From: Microbotryomycetes sp. JL201
Lineage: Eukaryota; Basidiomycota; Microbotryomycetes
Direction: 5' to 3'
Length of the DNA: 64,000 nt
NCBI GenBank assembly: GCA_033819885.1
Contig: JAQYUZ010000009.1
Span: 372,001-436,000 of the forward strand
Every line of letters begins with the position of its first letter. Within the stretch, counting starts at the first letter, position 1. The translations under genes and the position numbers were made by a program. Positions 34,420 through 46,100 of the stretch are shown here, piece after piece. The notes beneath the pieces are model-generated. The model was not told the DNA's origin. It made no database searches and was given only the letters and a program-made list of their open reading frames with translations.

Positions 34420-35336
34420 CTATTTCTTGACGACGATTGGGACTGTAGATGATGCGAGAGAACCTTGTGAGCCGCTGACAATGGAAAGGTTGATCGCACG
34501 GCACTGACCAACGATGACGATGACGAGCACTGCGATACCGACGCCGATCAGAATACGCATCTTCATGTCCTTCCTGTTGGTGTGCGCAACGGGTGCGAGT
34601 CGTGAGCTTCAGTTGTCACCAGGTCCAAGTAGATGCACTTGCCACCACATTTGCTTTCGGACCCTGTTTGCGCCTTTGCGGAACCCTTGCGCCGACTGGG
34701 CCAGGTTGTCCGTCTTGTCCTGAAGCGCATCGAGACGTTCGCCACGCTCTGCGACCTTGTTGATGTTGTCGCGCATGATGCCGACAGTGTCGTCAATCTG
34801 CGCTTGGATCGCCGCCGTCCTTGATGGGCCGGAAGCGCCAGGCTGGCCGCTTGGGTTTTCTGCATCGATCAGGACGGGCCAGGAGTGAGTCATTGAAGTG
34901 TCGATCTCCGCAGTGCGTCAGGTCGTGAAGAGACCCGAGCACTGCCTCGCTCGTCAGACAAGACTCACGCGAAGCATTGCCGCTCGGGATGTACGGGTCG
35001 TAGGGTTCGCTCCTGTGAATACGCGAGCATGCCAGCGTCAGCTGATGTCGATTGGCGTTGTCAGTGTCCTGAGGAGTCTCGAGCTCTCGCTCGCCCCGAA
35101 ATGAACCAGACCGGCCGGTAGCAGCGAAGCATCGGCGGAGCACAGACGAGAGACTGATCACGTCGACTTCTGTCGCTGCGCGACACACGCGGCCGTCGAT
35201 ATGCTTCGCGCCGAGGCATCCGCCAAGCCACGCGCGGGGTCAACGGGCTGCTGGTCACTCCACTGCGGCCATGACAGAGCTCGCAGGCATGTGAAGACCA
35301 CCAAACGAGTCATGATTGCTTGTATTGCACTCACAT
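34420..35336 (-). CDS. SNC1: Synaptobrevin-type R-SNARE (Snc1/2-like)
   Basis: Four coding exons on the minus strand: 35336-35335, 35012-34969, 34859-34643 and 34573-34420, giving 138 residues. The start codon appears to be split: AT at 35336-35335, then a 322-nt intron with a perfect gtgagt donor, then G; the protein begins [10 protein letters not shown]. The SNARE motif has the zero-layer arginine in [18 protein letters not shown]. It is followed by QMWWKDMKMRI and a hydrophobic C-terminal anchor with a tail of about 30 lumenal residues. The third intron uses a GC donor (gcaagt); only it yields the conserved MWWKDMK. Snc proteins drive fusion of secretory and recycling vesicles with the plasma membrane. 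No in-frame ATG exists in an unspliced upstream frame. Confidence 0.88.
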
Positions 35337-35793
35337 GATGGTGTGGGGAAGACCAGCGCCCGGTTCAAGTTCGGCGTGCCAACAGCGAAATGCTGTGTGT
35401 AGCGCACCTGTTTCTGGAGCGTTTCTAGCTCGTAGTACAATGATCAACAAAGCGCACACTACTCGTCTCCACCCAAACAAGCCACAGCTTGAGACCTCCT
35501 GTTTCAACGCAGCTCCCGCTGCAGCTGACTCAATTGGCCTATCGCCATCAAAGCCATGATATACTCAATTTAAATGCCATGAGTCCACCTGACGTAACTC
35601 GTTTGTCAACTGGTGAGAGAGAACTGAGGGCACTGCTCACCGCCACTGCCACGGGCGCTCGCTGGATTGGAGAGACTGGCTTGATTCCAAACCTGGCTCA
35701 TATGTTGTTCAGCATGTTACCATTGAGAGGAAAAAAGTAAAGGTTGATTGACTAGAATCCCTGTCGGTACAACACGAGGGAATGCGCTCTATT
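35337..35793. promoter_or_regulatory. Synaptobrevin upstream region
   Basis: Minus-strand upstream region of the SNARE gene and the 3' flank of the ABC transporter. It must include the noncoding part of SNARE exon 1. No additional gene is supported. Confidence 0.4.
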
Positions 35794-38700
35794 CTACTTT
35801 GTCGACGACCACACTTTAATATGTAGCGCTGCCACAGCAAAAAGCCTCCAAAACACTACCAACGCCATGAGAATGCCCATCAACTTGTCCGTACCATCCA
35901 AAGGCAACCCAAACGTCCGCAAAACCTGTTCTCCTGTGGTGGCAATGCACGCGCCAGATTCGATCTCTTGTGCCGAGCAATCAAACTCGAGTCCACGAAA
36001 CTCGTTAATCATGCAGATTCGAGCTTGAGGTTTCATTGGAGAAATCCAGCCTATGACTTTGAGCCAGAACGGCAAGGTGACGGAGATGATGCCATTGAGC
36101 TGGGACAGCAACGTGAGGATGGCAGACGTGATCGACACTGCCAAGCCTCCGGACGAGCAGAACGAGCTGAACATGATGCCAACAGACTCGCCCACCGATC
36201 TGCGTTGAAGATCGTCAACGCCAAAGCTGCAACAAGGAAACGCGCTTGACGCTCACACTAGAGACCAAGTCGAGATCCAAAATTGTATAAAGATACGCGC
36301 CGAATGTTGCAAGTTCATGCCGTAAATGAAAATAAGCGAGAGCAGCTATACGACCAGACTCGTCAGTTTTGCAAACGTATCGTCAGTTCGGGTGCCAGTC
36401 ACTGACCAACGTCGCAATCAACGAAACGGCGGTCTCCTGAATCGTGTATGAGAGCAAGAATGTCTCGACAGACTGCCGCGCGCTCGAAGGTCGCTCATGT
36501 AAAAACAAGGCTTTCTCGGCAGGAAAGATGGCCAAGCACGACAGCATACCGACGAACGGTAATGCCGTCAATTCAATCATGATACCCACGCGCGTCTGTG
36601 CACTGGCTGGACCGCGACTGAGCCGGGCGAAAAAGATCCAAAACAGCAGTGCAAGGAATGGTGGGTTGAATAAGCGAGCGAGCAGCGCGTCTTGTTGACG
36701 CCGAAGGTTCTTGAAGGAGCGCGATAGAACGACAGGAAAGGCTCGAGTGAACGGCGCAGATGTTAGCTTGTCGGATCGTCCAGGTGACAACGCCAGCGCC
36801 AGCTTGTCATCCGTCTTTTCCGTTGGCGAGGCAACGAGCTGCGTGTGTTGCTCGTGCTGCCACCGGTCGAGGATGTCCGATACTCTCGCCGCTGTATCCG
36901 ACCGCGCCTTGTCGGAGCGGTGGTCGATCGAAATGGCGTCGAGAACAAAATCAGCTGGACTGTGGAACGCGAATTGTCAATCACTCCGGCGCCATGACCG
37001 TTCCCTCTGCCGGTCTTACTTGTAGTGCTCAGGACAATGAGCGCCTGCCTTCTCAAAGCTCGGCAATATGCCCTGCCTAGGTCCTGAGTAGGCCGTGCGG
37101 CCACCTTTGGCAAGCAACACGACGTTGTCAAACATGTCCCAAATATCCGATCGAGGCTGGTGCACGGAAACAATGATGGTTCTGCCGGAAGTCGCCAAGT
37201 CGCGCAGAGTCTGCATGACGTTGCGGGCGGTAAACGCGTCGAGACCTGATGCGCATGGTAAGCAGCGATTATCATGATCAACATGATATTTAAACTTGCC
37301 TGACAAGGGCTCATCTGCCAGCAGCACAGCTGGGTCTGAAATGAGCTGTACCGCGAGCGACAATCTCCGCTTTTCTCCTCCGCTAATGCCTTTGACCAGC
37401 TCTCCGCCGACCATGTTGTTTGCGCATGGCTTGAGTCCAAGCATTCTCAGGACTATTTCTGCGCGAGCGTCGCACTGTGCCTTTGATCGTCCGCGCAGTC
37501 GGAGTCGTGCCGCGTAACATAACGTCTCACGCACGGTCAGAGCTGGTAGGTGATGAGCATCTTCTTGCTCAATGAAGGCGACGAGCGATGCAACTTTGTC
37601 CAGCGGCATTTCATTCAGCAAAATACTCCCTTGCTGTTTGAAACGCGAAGTTTGACCTGTGCCGATTCGTCCGCCCAACAACTGCAACAAGCTTGACTTT
37701 CCCGCACCAGATGGCCCCATGATGCTCGAGACTTGACCTCGCGGAAATACGGCGTTGACGTCCGTCAGAATCTGTTTCGATCGCCGCTCTCCCTTGATCG
37801 TCCGGTAAAAGACAGTCAAGCCGAGCTGCTTTACGACGACGTCTACTTGCTTCTGAGCCGTGCTGTGCATTTCGTCACCGTCTTGATCCCCCAGCTTGAG
37901 CTTGGCAGGGTCCGATTGAGCTGCAGCGTGACGAACACCTCCAGCATGCCAAAACTGAAGCACCAACCCTGCAAGCAGAGTGCACCCAACGATGTAGCCC
38001 AGCAATCCAAGAGGGTAAACGAGCAGAGGTGTCTGCATGGGAAACCGCAGTCCAGTCAAGACGTTGTCGCCAGCACATTGGTTGCGTGCAGGTCCTGTAA
38101 TCCCCTCGCAGGCAAAAGTTCTGTTCTCGAACTGGAGTCGAAGGATCCAGTGAAATCCGTAAAAGTACGGAGACAACCATCTCGACCAAGCGATCCATCT
38201 GCGAACCGCTCAAAGCGTCAACTACGTGACCGGCCGCCTGAACTACGTGTGAAGGTATGACGTACACGGGCAACTCCGGAATGAGGTATCCCGCAGTCAG
38301 AATGAACAGTATGCTAAAGCCTGTTTGTGGCGTATGTTGTCAGTTCTTGCCGTTTCACCGAACAGGGGCGCACTCACCGTTGGCGAGCAGGGAAGCTGAC
38401 GCGAACGATCGGTTGATCGAAACGGCCAGCAGACCGTACGCGAAAGCCGCAAGGTGCTGCATGATGCATTGTGCGATGAAACTGAGCACGTTGACGGCCA
38501 AATCGTCCCGTCTGAATCCAGACATGAAGTAGAGCAGAACGGCATAGATCGTCGACGAAACAACCATGACCGGAAGGAATTGAAGCATGAACGCGAGCAC
38601 AGCGGGAGCTGTAGCGTACAGATTGTCCTCGCGCTCTCGGTCAAAGAGCTGGAGTAAAGGGCACAGCAGGTAGATGAAGACCACGATCGAGAGGTAGTAG

Positions 38701-40328
38701 AATGCTGGAGTCGACTGGAAAATAAGAGTCTTGAGTGTTTGCACGCCAGCAGGCGTTTCTGGAGGATTGAGGAATGCCAAGCCCATAAAGACGCCGACTC
38801 TGCAAAGTATTGCCGCCGTCAGCCCATACGACCATGCGTGATCGTGGTAGCGTAACCCACAAGACTGCCTGCAGAGCAAAGCCGAGCGTTTGGCCCCAGT
38901 TGCGATACTGGTCCTTCAATCCCCTGACAGTGAGTAGCGCTGTCTGATTGAGCAAATTTGCGCGCTTGGCCGTTGTTTGCGATGCCGGCCTTGCTGACGC
39001 TGATGTCATTCCGTCTGCCTTCTCAAGATCAGATCCGCTGGAATTACTAGCTGTTGGAGCTCGTAACGGTTTTCCGTATGACTGCTGCTGCATGCTTGCT
39101 TCCTTCTCGCGCCACGCTACCACAAGTTTCCCGACGCGCTCCTTTGAGAGCTCTTCCGCCGCGTCATCCCGCGTGTCAACGCTCGAAATGTCAATAACAA
39201 AATCCAGAGGATTCGTATGACGGTTTGGCTCGTAGCCGAGCGAGGCGAAGTGTGGGAGCATGTCGCGAGCGAAGCCGGAGTAGACGATATTGCCTCGCGA
39301 AAGCAGGCAAACCTTGTCAAACTGTGCGACACGTCGTCAAGCGAGAGTGATTCAAATGATACAAGGCTACTTACAACCGGGAAGGCATCACTGCGCGGTT
39401 GATGAATCGAAAGGATCACGGCACGACCTTTCTTGGCCAGCTTGGACAGAGTCTCGATCAACGCAAATGCAGTAAAGGCGTCCAAACCTGTCGTCGGTTC
39501 GTCTGCGACGAGTACTGACGGCTGTGTGACCAGAATGCAACCGATCGACAGTCGTCGCTTCTCGCCACCGCTCAAGCCTTTGCGAAACGGCCCTCCGACG
39601 AGCGAATCTGCGACCTGAGACAAACCGAGTTCGTCGATCGTTTGCTGAACAATGGCTGCTTTCGTTTGCTTGCTGACGGATTGAGGCAGGCGCAACGAAG
39701 CGGCAAACATGAGCGTTTCGCGGACTGTGAGGAACGGCAGCAAGGCATCGTCCTGTCTGCAGTAGCCGATGATTTTGCGCGCGACCGAGACTGACGACGG
39801 CGCGACAGCATCAATGACCGTGTCTGACCCTGACGCGCGCTTCGAGTCTGATGCAGTGGCTGGACCGATCGCAGGCACGAACGATACAGATCCTTGGACC
39901 AACAAGTCTGGATCGTGGCGCTGTGCGATGGCCGTCAACAATGTCGTCTTGCCCGAGCCTGACCCTCCAATGATGGCAAGGACTTGACCTGGCTCGACGA
40001 CCAAGCTGGCGTCATTGACGAGCACGGTCGGCGCTGGCAGCGGACGAGGCCCGTGCGCATCGTCCTCATTGCCGCCCAGTCCCGCCCCGGCATCGATTCG
40101 CCGCCGTTTCTTGGCCCGCGTTGACTGCACCCAGTCCTGCACTGTGCGTGGCACCGTGATCGGAACAGCCATCGGGATCGTCCACGCGGGCGGTCGCGCG
40201 GAAATCGTCAAGCGCTCGACGAAAACTTTGAATGGCTCTGGCCGGGCGAGGCTGTCGAGCAGCGTCTCGTCGCCGCAACTGTCGCCATCTTTATCACCAA
40301 CATGTCCCGCGGTCGTTGGCTGCGTCAT
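35794..40328 (-). CDS. Full-size ABCG transporter (NBD-TMD-NBD-TMD)
   Basis: Nine exons on the minus strand: 40328-39375, 39321-38861, 38799-38378, 38320-38266, 38198-37300, 37245-37020, 36959-36407, 36345-36257 and 36199-35794, giving 1354 residues. NBD1 has Walker A GGSGSGKTT near 120, signature LSGGEKRRLS and Walker B VLVADEPTTGLD. NBD2 has GPSGAGKSS near 790, ISGGEKRRLS and LLADEPLSGLD. Each NBD is followed by a set of ABC2-type helices, the second containing GESVGIMF. Both halves look catalytically intact and resemble half-size white-type ABCG proteins more than classical PDR pumps. Intron 5 (37246-37299, 54 nt) is GC-AG and stopless in frame. Export of lipids, sterols or xenobiotics is the family role. 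Upstream of the start, a short CG-dinucleotide run lies at about 40348-40361. Confidence 0.93.
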
Positions 40329-40577
40329 GGCATTCGGCGTGTGGGGCGCGCGCGCGCGCGAGAAACCCACGCGGGCCGTCGAACGAGCGAGCGAGCGCGC
40401 GCAGTACGCGCTGCCGACGTCGCTTCCATTTTCCGTCGACAACTCCCCCGACACTCTGGCTCATGTGCAATCCGAGTCATGCATACGATGGCGCATCTCC
40501 CAGTCAAAGTGCATGATGGCGCAGAGGCCATGTCAATTCATACTCTTGCCCCCCAATAAAACCCCCTATTCTGATCG

Positions 40578-42721
40578 CTACAACTTTCTAACTGCCTTCT
40601 TGACATTCCTCTTGATCAATCCACCCTCTTTCTTTTTCTCAAGCTCTGCCTTGACTTGCTCATTCAACTCTTCTTCGTCCAACTGTCCCCCGAGCGCGTA
40701 CCAGACCACAGCAGCCATGCCCAGCAATGCGGCAATAATCGTACCCGCCAATGCTCCGATACCTTTCGGCTTCCAACCAAGCTTTTGAGGGTAAGGACCG
40801 TGCGGCGCTCCCTTTAGATCAGTCACCGAAAACTTGCCAGCAGCATTGCCTTCGGGACTGATGCCTAGAGCTGCGCACTGGTCCTTCATCACTTGCGGCA
40901 ATTGCAAAACTTGCTGAGCCTCAGTTGGAGCTTCAATAAAGACGGCCGCCAAACCGGCAGTCATGTGCCAATCAATGTGGCAGTGAAAGATCCATGCGCC
41001 AGGATTGTCGGCGACGAATTGAATGTTGACGGCTCCACCTTCACCCGGAACGATGATCACGTCTCGGCGCATAGGGTTTGGAGCGTCGTACACTTCGACA
41101 GGGTTGATCTCGGGATCCTCGGACGTGTCATTCGTCGTAAAGCGAGTGATTTGGAACTTGTGACCGTGCAGGTGGAAAGGATGAGCGTTACCGTCTTCGT
41201 TCACAATCTTCAGGTTGACGACGTCATGCTTCTTGAGCACGACGGCGTGTGTCTGCGGGCCGTAGACCTCGGCCAGGCCAGAGTCATTGCCCATGGACAG
41301 AGTCGAGAACAACGTCGGTGTTTTCGGCATCGAAAAGGTAATGTCGTTGAACGCAGCTCGATTGCTGCCATCGTCCTGCCAATGCGATCAGCAGATGAGT
41401 ACGCGGACTTTCTCGAGCTTTAACAGTCTTTCGCTCACATAAGTGTCAAACGTGACGGCAAATGTAACGTTCTTGGACGGCACGAGTTGAGGTTCGGCGG
41501 CGATTGGCACCATCAGGTGATCTTCCATCAAGTCCATGTCGTAGCGAAACTCTTCCGGCGCAACAGGCAGACCTTGACCGTACGAGACGGTTGCGGTATA
41601 GTTGAGCTTAAGGTCTTCTGGCACTTGATCAAACATGGTGTAATCGAAATTGACGTGCATCAAGTAGTTCGAGTTTGTCTCGTTCTTTGTCGTCACGAGC
41701 ACAGAATACCGTTGCGCCACACTGATCGTAAGCTTGTCGACGGGGAACTCTTCCACGTCTACGCCGTCAACCTCAATCACTCTCATCTCGTGGCCGTCGA
41801 TCCACATGAACATCATGGCGAATGAGCCAGTGTTAAGTACGCGCAGACGGTATGTTTTGTTTGGCTCAAACGGCAGCGTCGCGTTCTCGTTAAACAGAAC
41901 GTTGTCGTTTGCAGGCAAGTATGAGCCGTTCTTGGCAAAGTAAACGAGCGCCGATTGGGGCACTGGCTCTGCACCGGTCGGGTTGAATTTGCTCATGAAT
42001 CGTTTGTTCATGACTTTTGATGGCTCATGGTACCAATCGCCAAGAATGACCTTTAGTAGCGCAAAATTTTTCGGTCAATATTGCACGTGATACGTATCGG
42101 TGTCGCGCTCACAGTCATCTCTTCGTCGTACTGATGGGGTTCATTCTCTGCATGAATGATGAAAGGTGCGCGCAAGCCGTCCATGTATTGGTCGCCATTG
42201 TGCGAGTGCCACCAGTATGTGCCGTGCTGCAAATCGACGGGCACCTCGTACGTCAACGTCTGGTTGGGTGGAATGCCACACTGCGTAATACCAGGCGCGC
42301 CATCGTAGTAGCCTGTGCCGTTAAAGTAGATGCCGTGATGATGAATCGATGCCGTCTCGCCCGGACCGACTTGGTTGGTCGCGTGGATGCGCACAGTGTC
42401 ATTCGCCCTGACTTCGAGGATTGGCGGACTGTACCAACAGAATCGCACGCACGCGTCAACAAGATCCGAGAGTGGCACGCAAAAACAGCTCGTTTCTTGC
42501 TCACGGCCAAGTTCCGTTGACTCCGACGGCGACCTTGTCAAACATGCCGTCAGGGTTGGTCGTCACTCGCTGGATGTCGTACCTGTTTTCGTTCAACCGT
42601 GCTCAGCTATGAAATTGCATGCAAACAAGCGTACCACTGACCATTTTTCGACGACGGCGGCGTTGGCCAATCCGAACACACTCGCCGCTGCGGCCGCTGT
42701 TCGAACAGCTCGACGCATCAT
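40578..42721 (-). CDS. FET3: Fet3-type multicopper ferroxidase
   Basis: Five exons on the minus strand: 42721-42642, 42582-42505, 42428-42113, 42050-41439 and 41375-40578, giving 627 residues. A signal peptide (MMRRAVRTAAAAASVFGLANA) leads into three cupredoxin domains. All four copper-binding motifs are visible: HHHG, WWHSH, HPFHLHGH and HCHIDWH. A transmembrane helix near residue 570 is followed by a short basic cytosolic tail, as in Fet3 and unlike secreted laccases. Fet3 oxidises Fe(II) at the cell surface and feeds the permease Ftr1. The partner permease gene, often adjacent in fungi, is not in this window. ATG 42721 is followed directly by a second ATG. Confidence 0.94.
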
Positions 42722-43172
42722 CGGTCTGGAGAAAACATGCTTTCAGCTGTCTGTTTAGTTTGACTGGCCGTTTTGCCCATTGCACGCGCGTAGGGCGGCA
42801 GGCACGAAGAAAAATCCGTCCGAGCGCGTTCTCGCCCCGCACAGACCGCGGCGGGCGAGCGCACAACAAGGTGCGCACAGCACGCACGTGCACGTGACCA
42901 CAGCACGACATGACTCATCCGCCGAAACGGGATGCTCACCTTCAGGAACGGGGCGTGTGGGCTGCTTTGGCCTTTGGACACAATGCCCGCCCGCGTTTAA
43001 TCAGATCAGATTTCACAGAAGATCTCGGCAGGCCACGCAGAGCCAATTTTAGCAACAAAGCGCTTATTTCGCTGCAACCGAGTCCGTGCATGCATGCATA
43101 CGAGAGACCGCACAACATGTGTATCTTGCAAGCCCATCAAGCCAAAAACCGATAAGAACAGAAACCAGCTCC
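42722..43172. promoter_or_regulatory. FET3 upstream region
   Basis: Between the FET3 start and the MSH2 stop. A tandem ATCAGATCAGAT lies at about 42999-43012 (on the gene strand ATCTGATCTGAT, close to the ATCTGATAA element of fungal iron-responsive GATA factors). No gene seen. Confidence 0.4.
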
Positions 43173-46100
43173 TCAGTAGGTCTGCTCCAAAACTTGCTTG
43201 AGCCACGGCGACTCGTCGAACCGGTTCTTGAATTGCTCGTACACCTTGAGCAAACCCTCAAGGCTCTCTTCAACTGCAGCATCATCTTGTTCCGGTTGTG
43301 GTTCGACGTCGTCATTACTTCTCATATCGACATCGCCGTCCCTGTCTTGTCCAACGGCCGGAGCGAGTTTAGCCCACTCTGCCAGAAACTCTTCCACGAG
43401 CGCAGTGCCTTGCGCGACTTGTTCAGGCGACAAGGCATTCGCGACCTCTCTCGGTTCATTGGCTTTAGCACCCAAGAGGCTTCAGTCGAAAGCTCGCAAA
43501 CATGTGTGAGCCGACGTCAAAACTCACTTGCGTCGCTGAAATCTTCCAAATCGTCGGCTTTGCGCTTCGCAAGCTGAACAATCGTAAGAGTCAATGCTGA
43601 TTGGCCCCAATGTCTTCGACCGCAATCGACTCACTTTGATCACTTCGGACGGGAACGATGCCAACTCTGCGACGTGAATTCCGAAACTTTGATCGCAAAC
43701 GCCTGCGTGACCACGTCGTTAGCAACCACTTACCGCCATCAAGACGCTGAGTGGCACTAACCAGGTTCAACCTTGTACAAGAGCGTGATCTCTTTACCCG
43801 TCAGCGAGTCGGGTTTCGTGTCGACGTGCGCGACAACGTGCAAGTTTTTGACATGAGGCACTTGTTGAGCCAGCGCAGTCAATTCGTGAAAGTGACTAGC
43901 AAACAAGACCGAAGCGCGTGTCTCGGTGGCCAAATGTCTGCATTGACGCTAAACGCTCAGCCAAGGATTCGAGACCGAAAACGAATCAACTGACTCTGAA
44001 ATGGCCCAAGCGAGTCCAAAGCCGTCGTACGTAGATGTGCCGCGACCGAGCTCGTCAATGATAACCAAACTGTCTCTCGTGGCCGACTTGAGAATTGCAG
44101 ACGTTTCGAGCATTTCGGCCATGAACGTCGACACGCCTTTAAGCTGACTGTCGCCAGCACCAACTCGGCACAAAATAGAGTCAAAAATGGGCACAGTGGC
44201 CGTCTCGCAAGGTACGAAGGAGCCAATCTGCGCCATAAGAGAGATCACTCCAGCAGAGCGGATAAAGGTCCTGTCCGAGAACATGAGCACCATAGCCATC
44301 AAGACTCTGCGATTCACTTACGATTTGCCGCCCATGTTAGGTCTGTAGAGCGCATGGTCAGCTAGCTGAAAGTGCGAAACCATTGACAGTTAACCGACCC
44401 TGTAATGATTTGGAACTCGCTGACGTCGCGTTCGAGGTGCACATCGTTGGCGATGAAATTAATATTTTCCATGCATTCCAGGCAGGGGTGACGAGCTTCG
44501 ACCAAGTGTAAGCTGCCTTGACCTTTGTCTTTGACGACCGGTTTGACATATGGAATCGGTGCATTGAGCGCGGCCATCGCGAGGCTGATCAAAAACAAAT
44601 TTGAATGACGTCCAAATAGAGCACTTTGTACAACGTACCTCGCAATGACGTCGAGCTTTGCCAAAACGTCGTTGAGCGTCTCCAGCACCGGGCAATAGGA
44701 TGCGGCAATGTTGACGACCTCTTTGACAAGCGAGCCCTGCTTGCGATCGTACTCTTTTGACAAGTCAGAATACTCGTTATTGAGGTCTCGCATCGTCTTG
44801 GTCGTGAAATGCAATCCTTGAGTAGAGTTACGCAACTCGAAGAACCCCTTTTTGTTCTTGATAGCCGAGGCAGCCTTTGAAGGTAATATCTTTATAAGCA
44901 GCTGCACAATGTCACCGTCAGTGAAAACTCACCTTTTTGGTCAGCCTGAAGCAGTGACCGTAGACGCTGTGCTGCTCAAAATGCAACACCTTGCTGTCCA
45001 TCGGCTGGTCCAGCTCCTTTGCCACCTTGCGGTGCTCGTCGTCGAGCTGATCTCGCAGAGCTTCGAGCTTGGTCTTAATGCGGCCCAAGTTTTCGTCAAA
45101 CTCTGGCTTGATGACAAAGTTGTGTCGGTCGAGCTCGTCCAAATCAATCGTCTCCTCAACCATCTCGCGATAAGGTTGCAATTGATTTGAGAATTCTGTC
45201 AACGGCTTGATAAAGTGCTCTTGCAACAATGCTTGCCAGCGTTCTGTCGTCTGACCGCCGTTCTCGAGCGCCGTGAGCAAACCTGGCAAAAGCAGGACGG
45301 CTTGGTAGACGCGTACGACATCTTCGAGATTTGCGACGCCCTTTTGGAAACGTTTCGAGATGCGATGAAAGTCAGGCATGCGTGACAGGTAAGAGGTTTG
45401 AAGCTCATCCCGAAGCTCTTGCTCCTCGTAGAAACACCCGACCATGTCTTGTCGTTGCTCTGCGGGCCAAGAAAGTCAGAACTAGGCTAAAAGTAGCGCC
45501 CTTGATCGTGCTCACCAATGGTATGAATGTTGACGAGAGGCTGCTTGAGCCACTGTGCCAGCATCCTCGTTCCTTGCGATGTCTTGCACCGGTTCAACAA
45601 GCCAAATACGGACATATTCTTCGAGTTGCCGCCAGTACCAGTGGGGTCGGGCATCACTGGACAGTCGGATGAGCATGAGCAAGTAAGGCTCTCGACGGAT
45701 CGATCTCAAACTTACAGTTCAATGCCCTCAAGGCAGACGCGTCCAATTTCATGTATTGCTTGAGATCGTGTGACTCGAGCGTGTAGGCACCAAAATTCGA
45801 GTCGTTCGCCATCAGACCGAGATACGCGATCAGCGCGGCAGTTGCGCCCATGGCCACCTTTTGATCAAATTCGGCTGCACAGTCCAGCGTGTCAGCATCT
45901 TGCGGCGAGAAATGGAAGGAACGGCAACCTACGTCGGGTGGAAGCTTGGAGATTACCACGCAAAAGCCTATTGAGGTCCTGCTCGACGTCATTTGCGGTG
46001 AAAGCAGCTATGAAGGAGAAGTTGAATCAAAGACCACATTCGGCATCAATAGATCAAGCACTGACATTTCTTACGGTCGGTAGCGACAATGTTGCAACGC

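Noticed and set aside
36200-36256. A 30-nt intron in the ABC transporter, or a frame shift there
   Set aside because: Using the downstream acceptor gives a normal 57-nt intron and the conserved GESVGI helix in phase.
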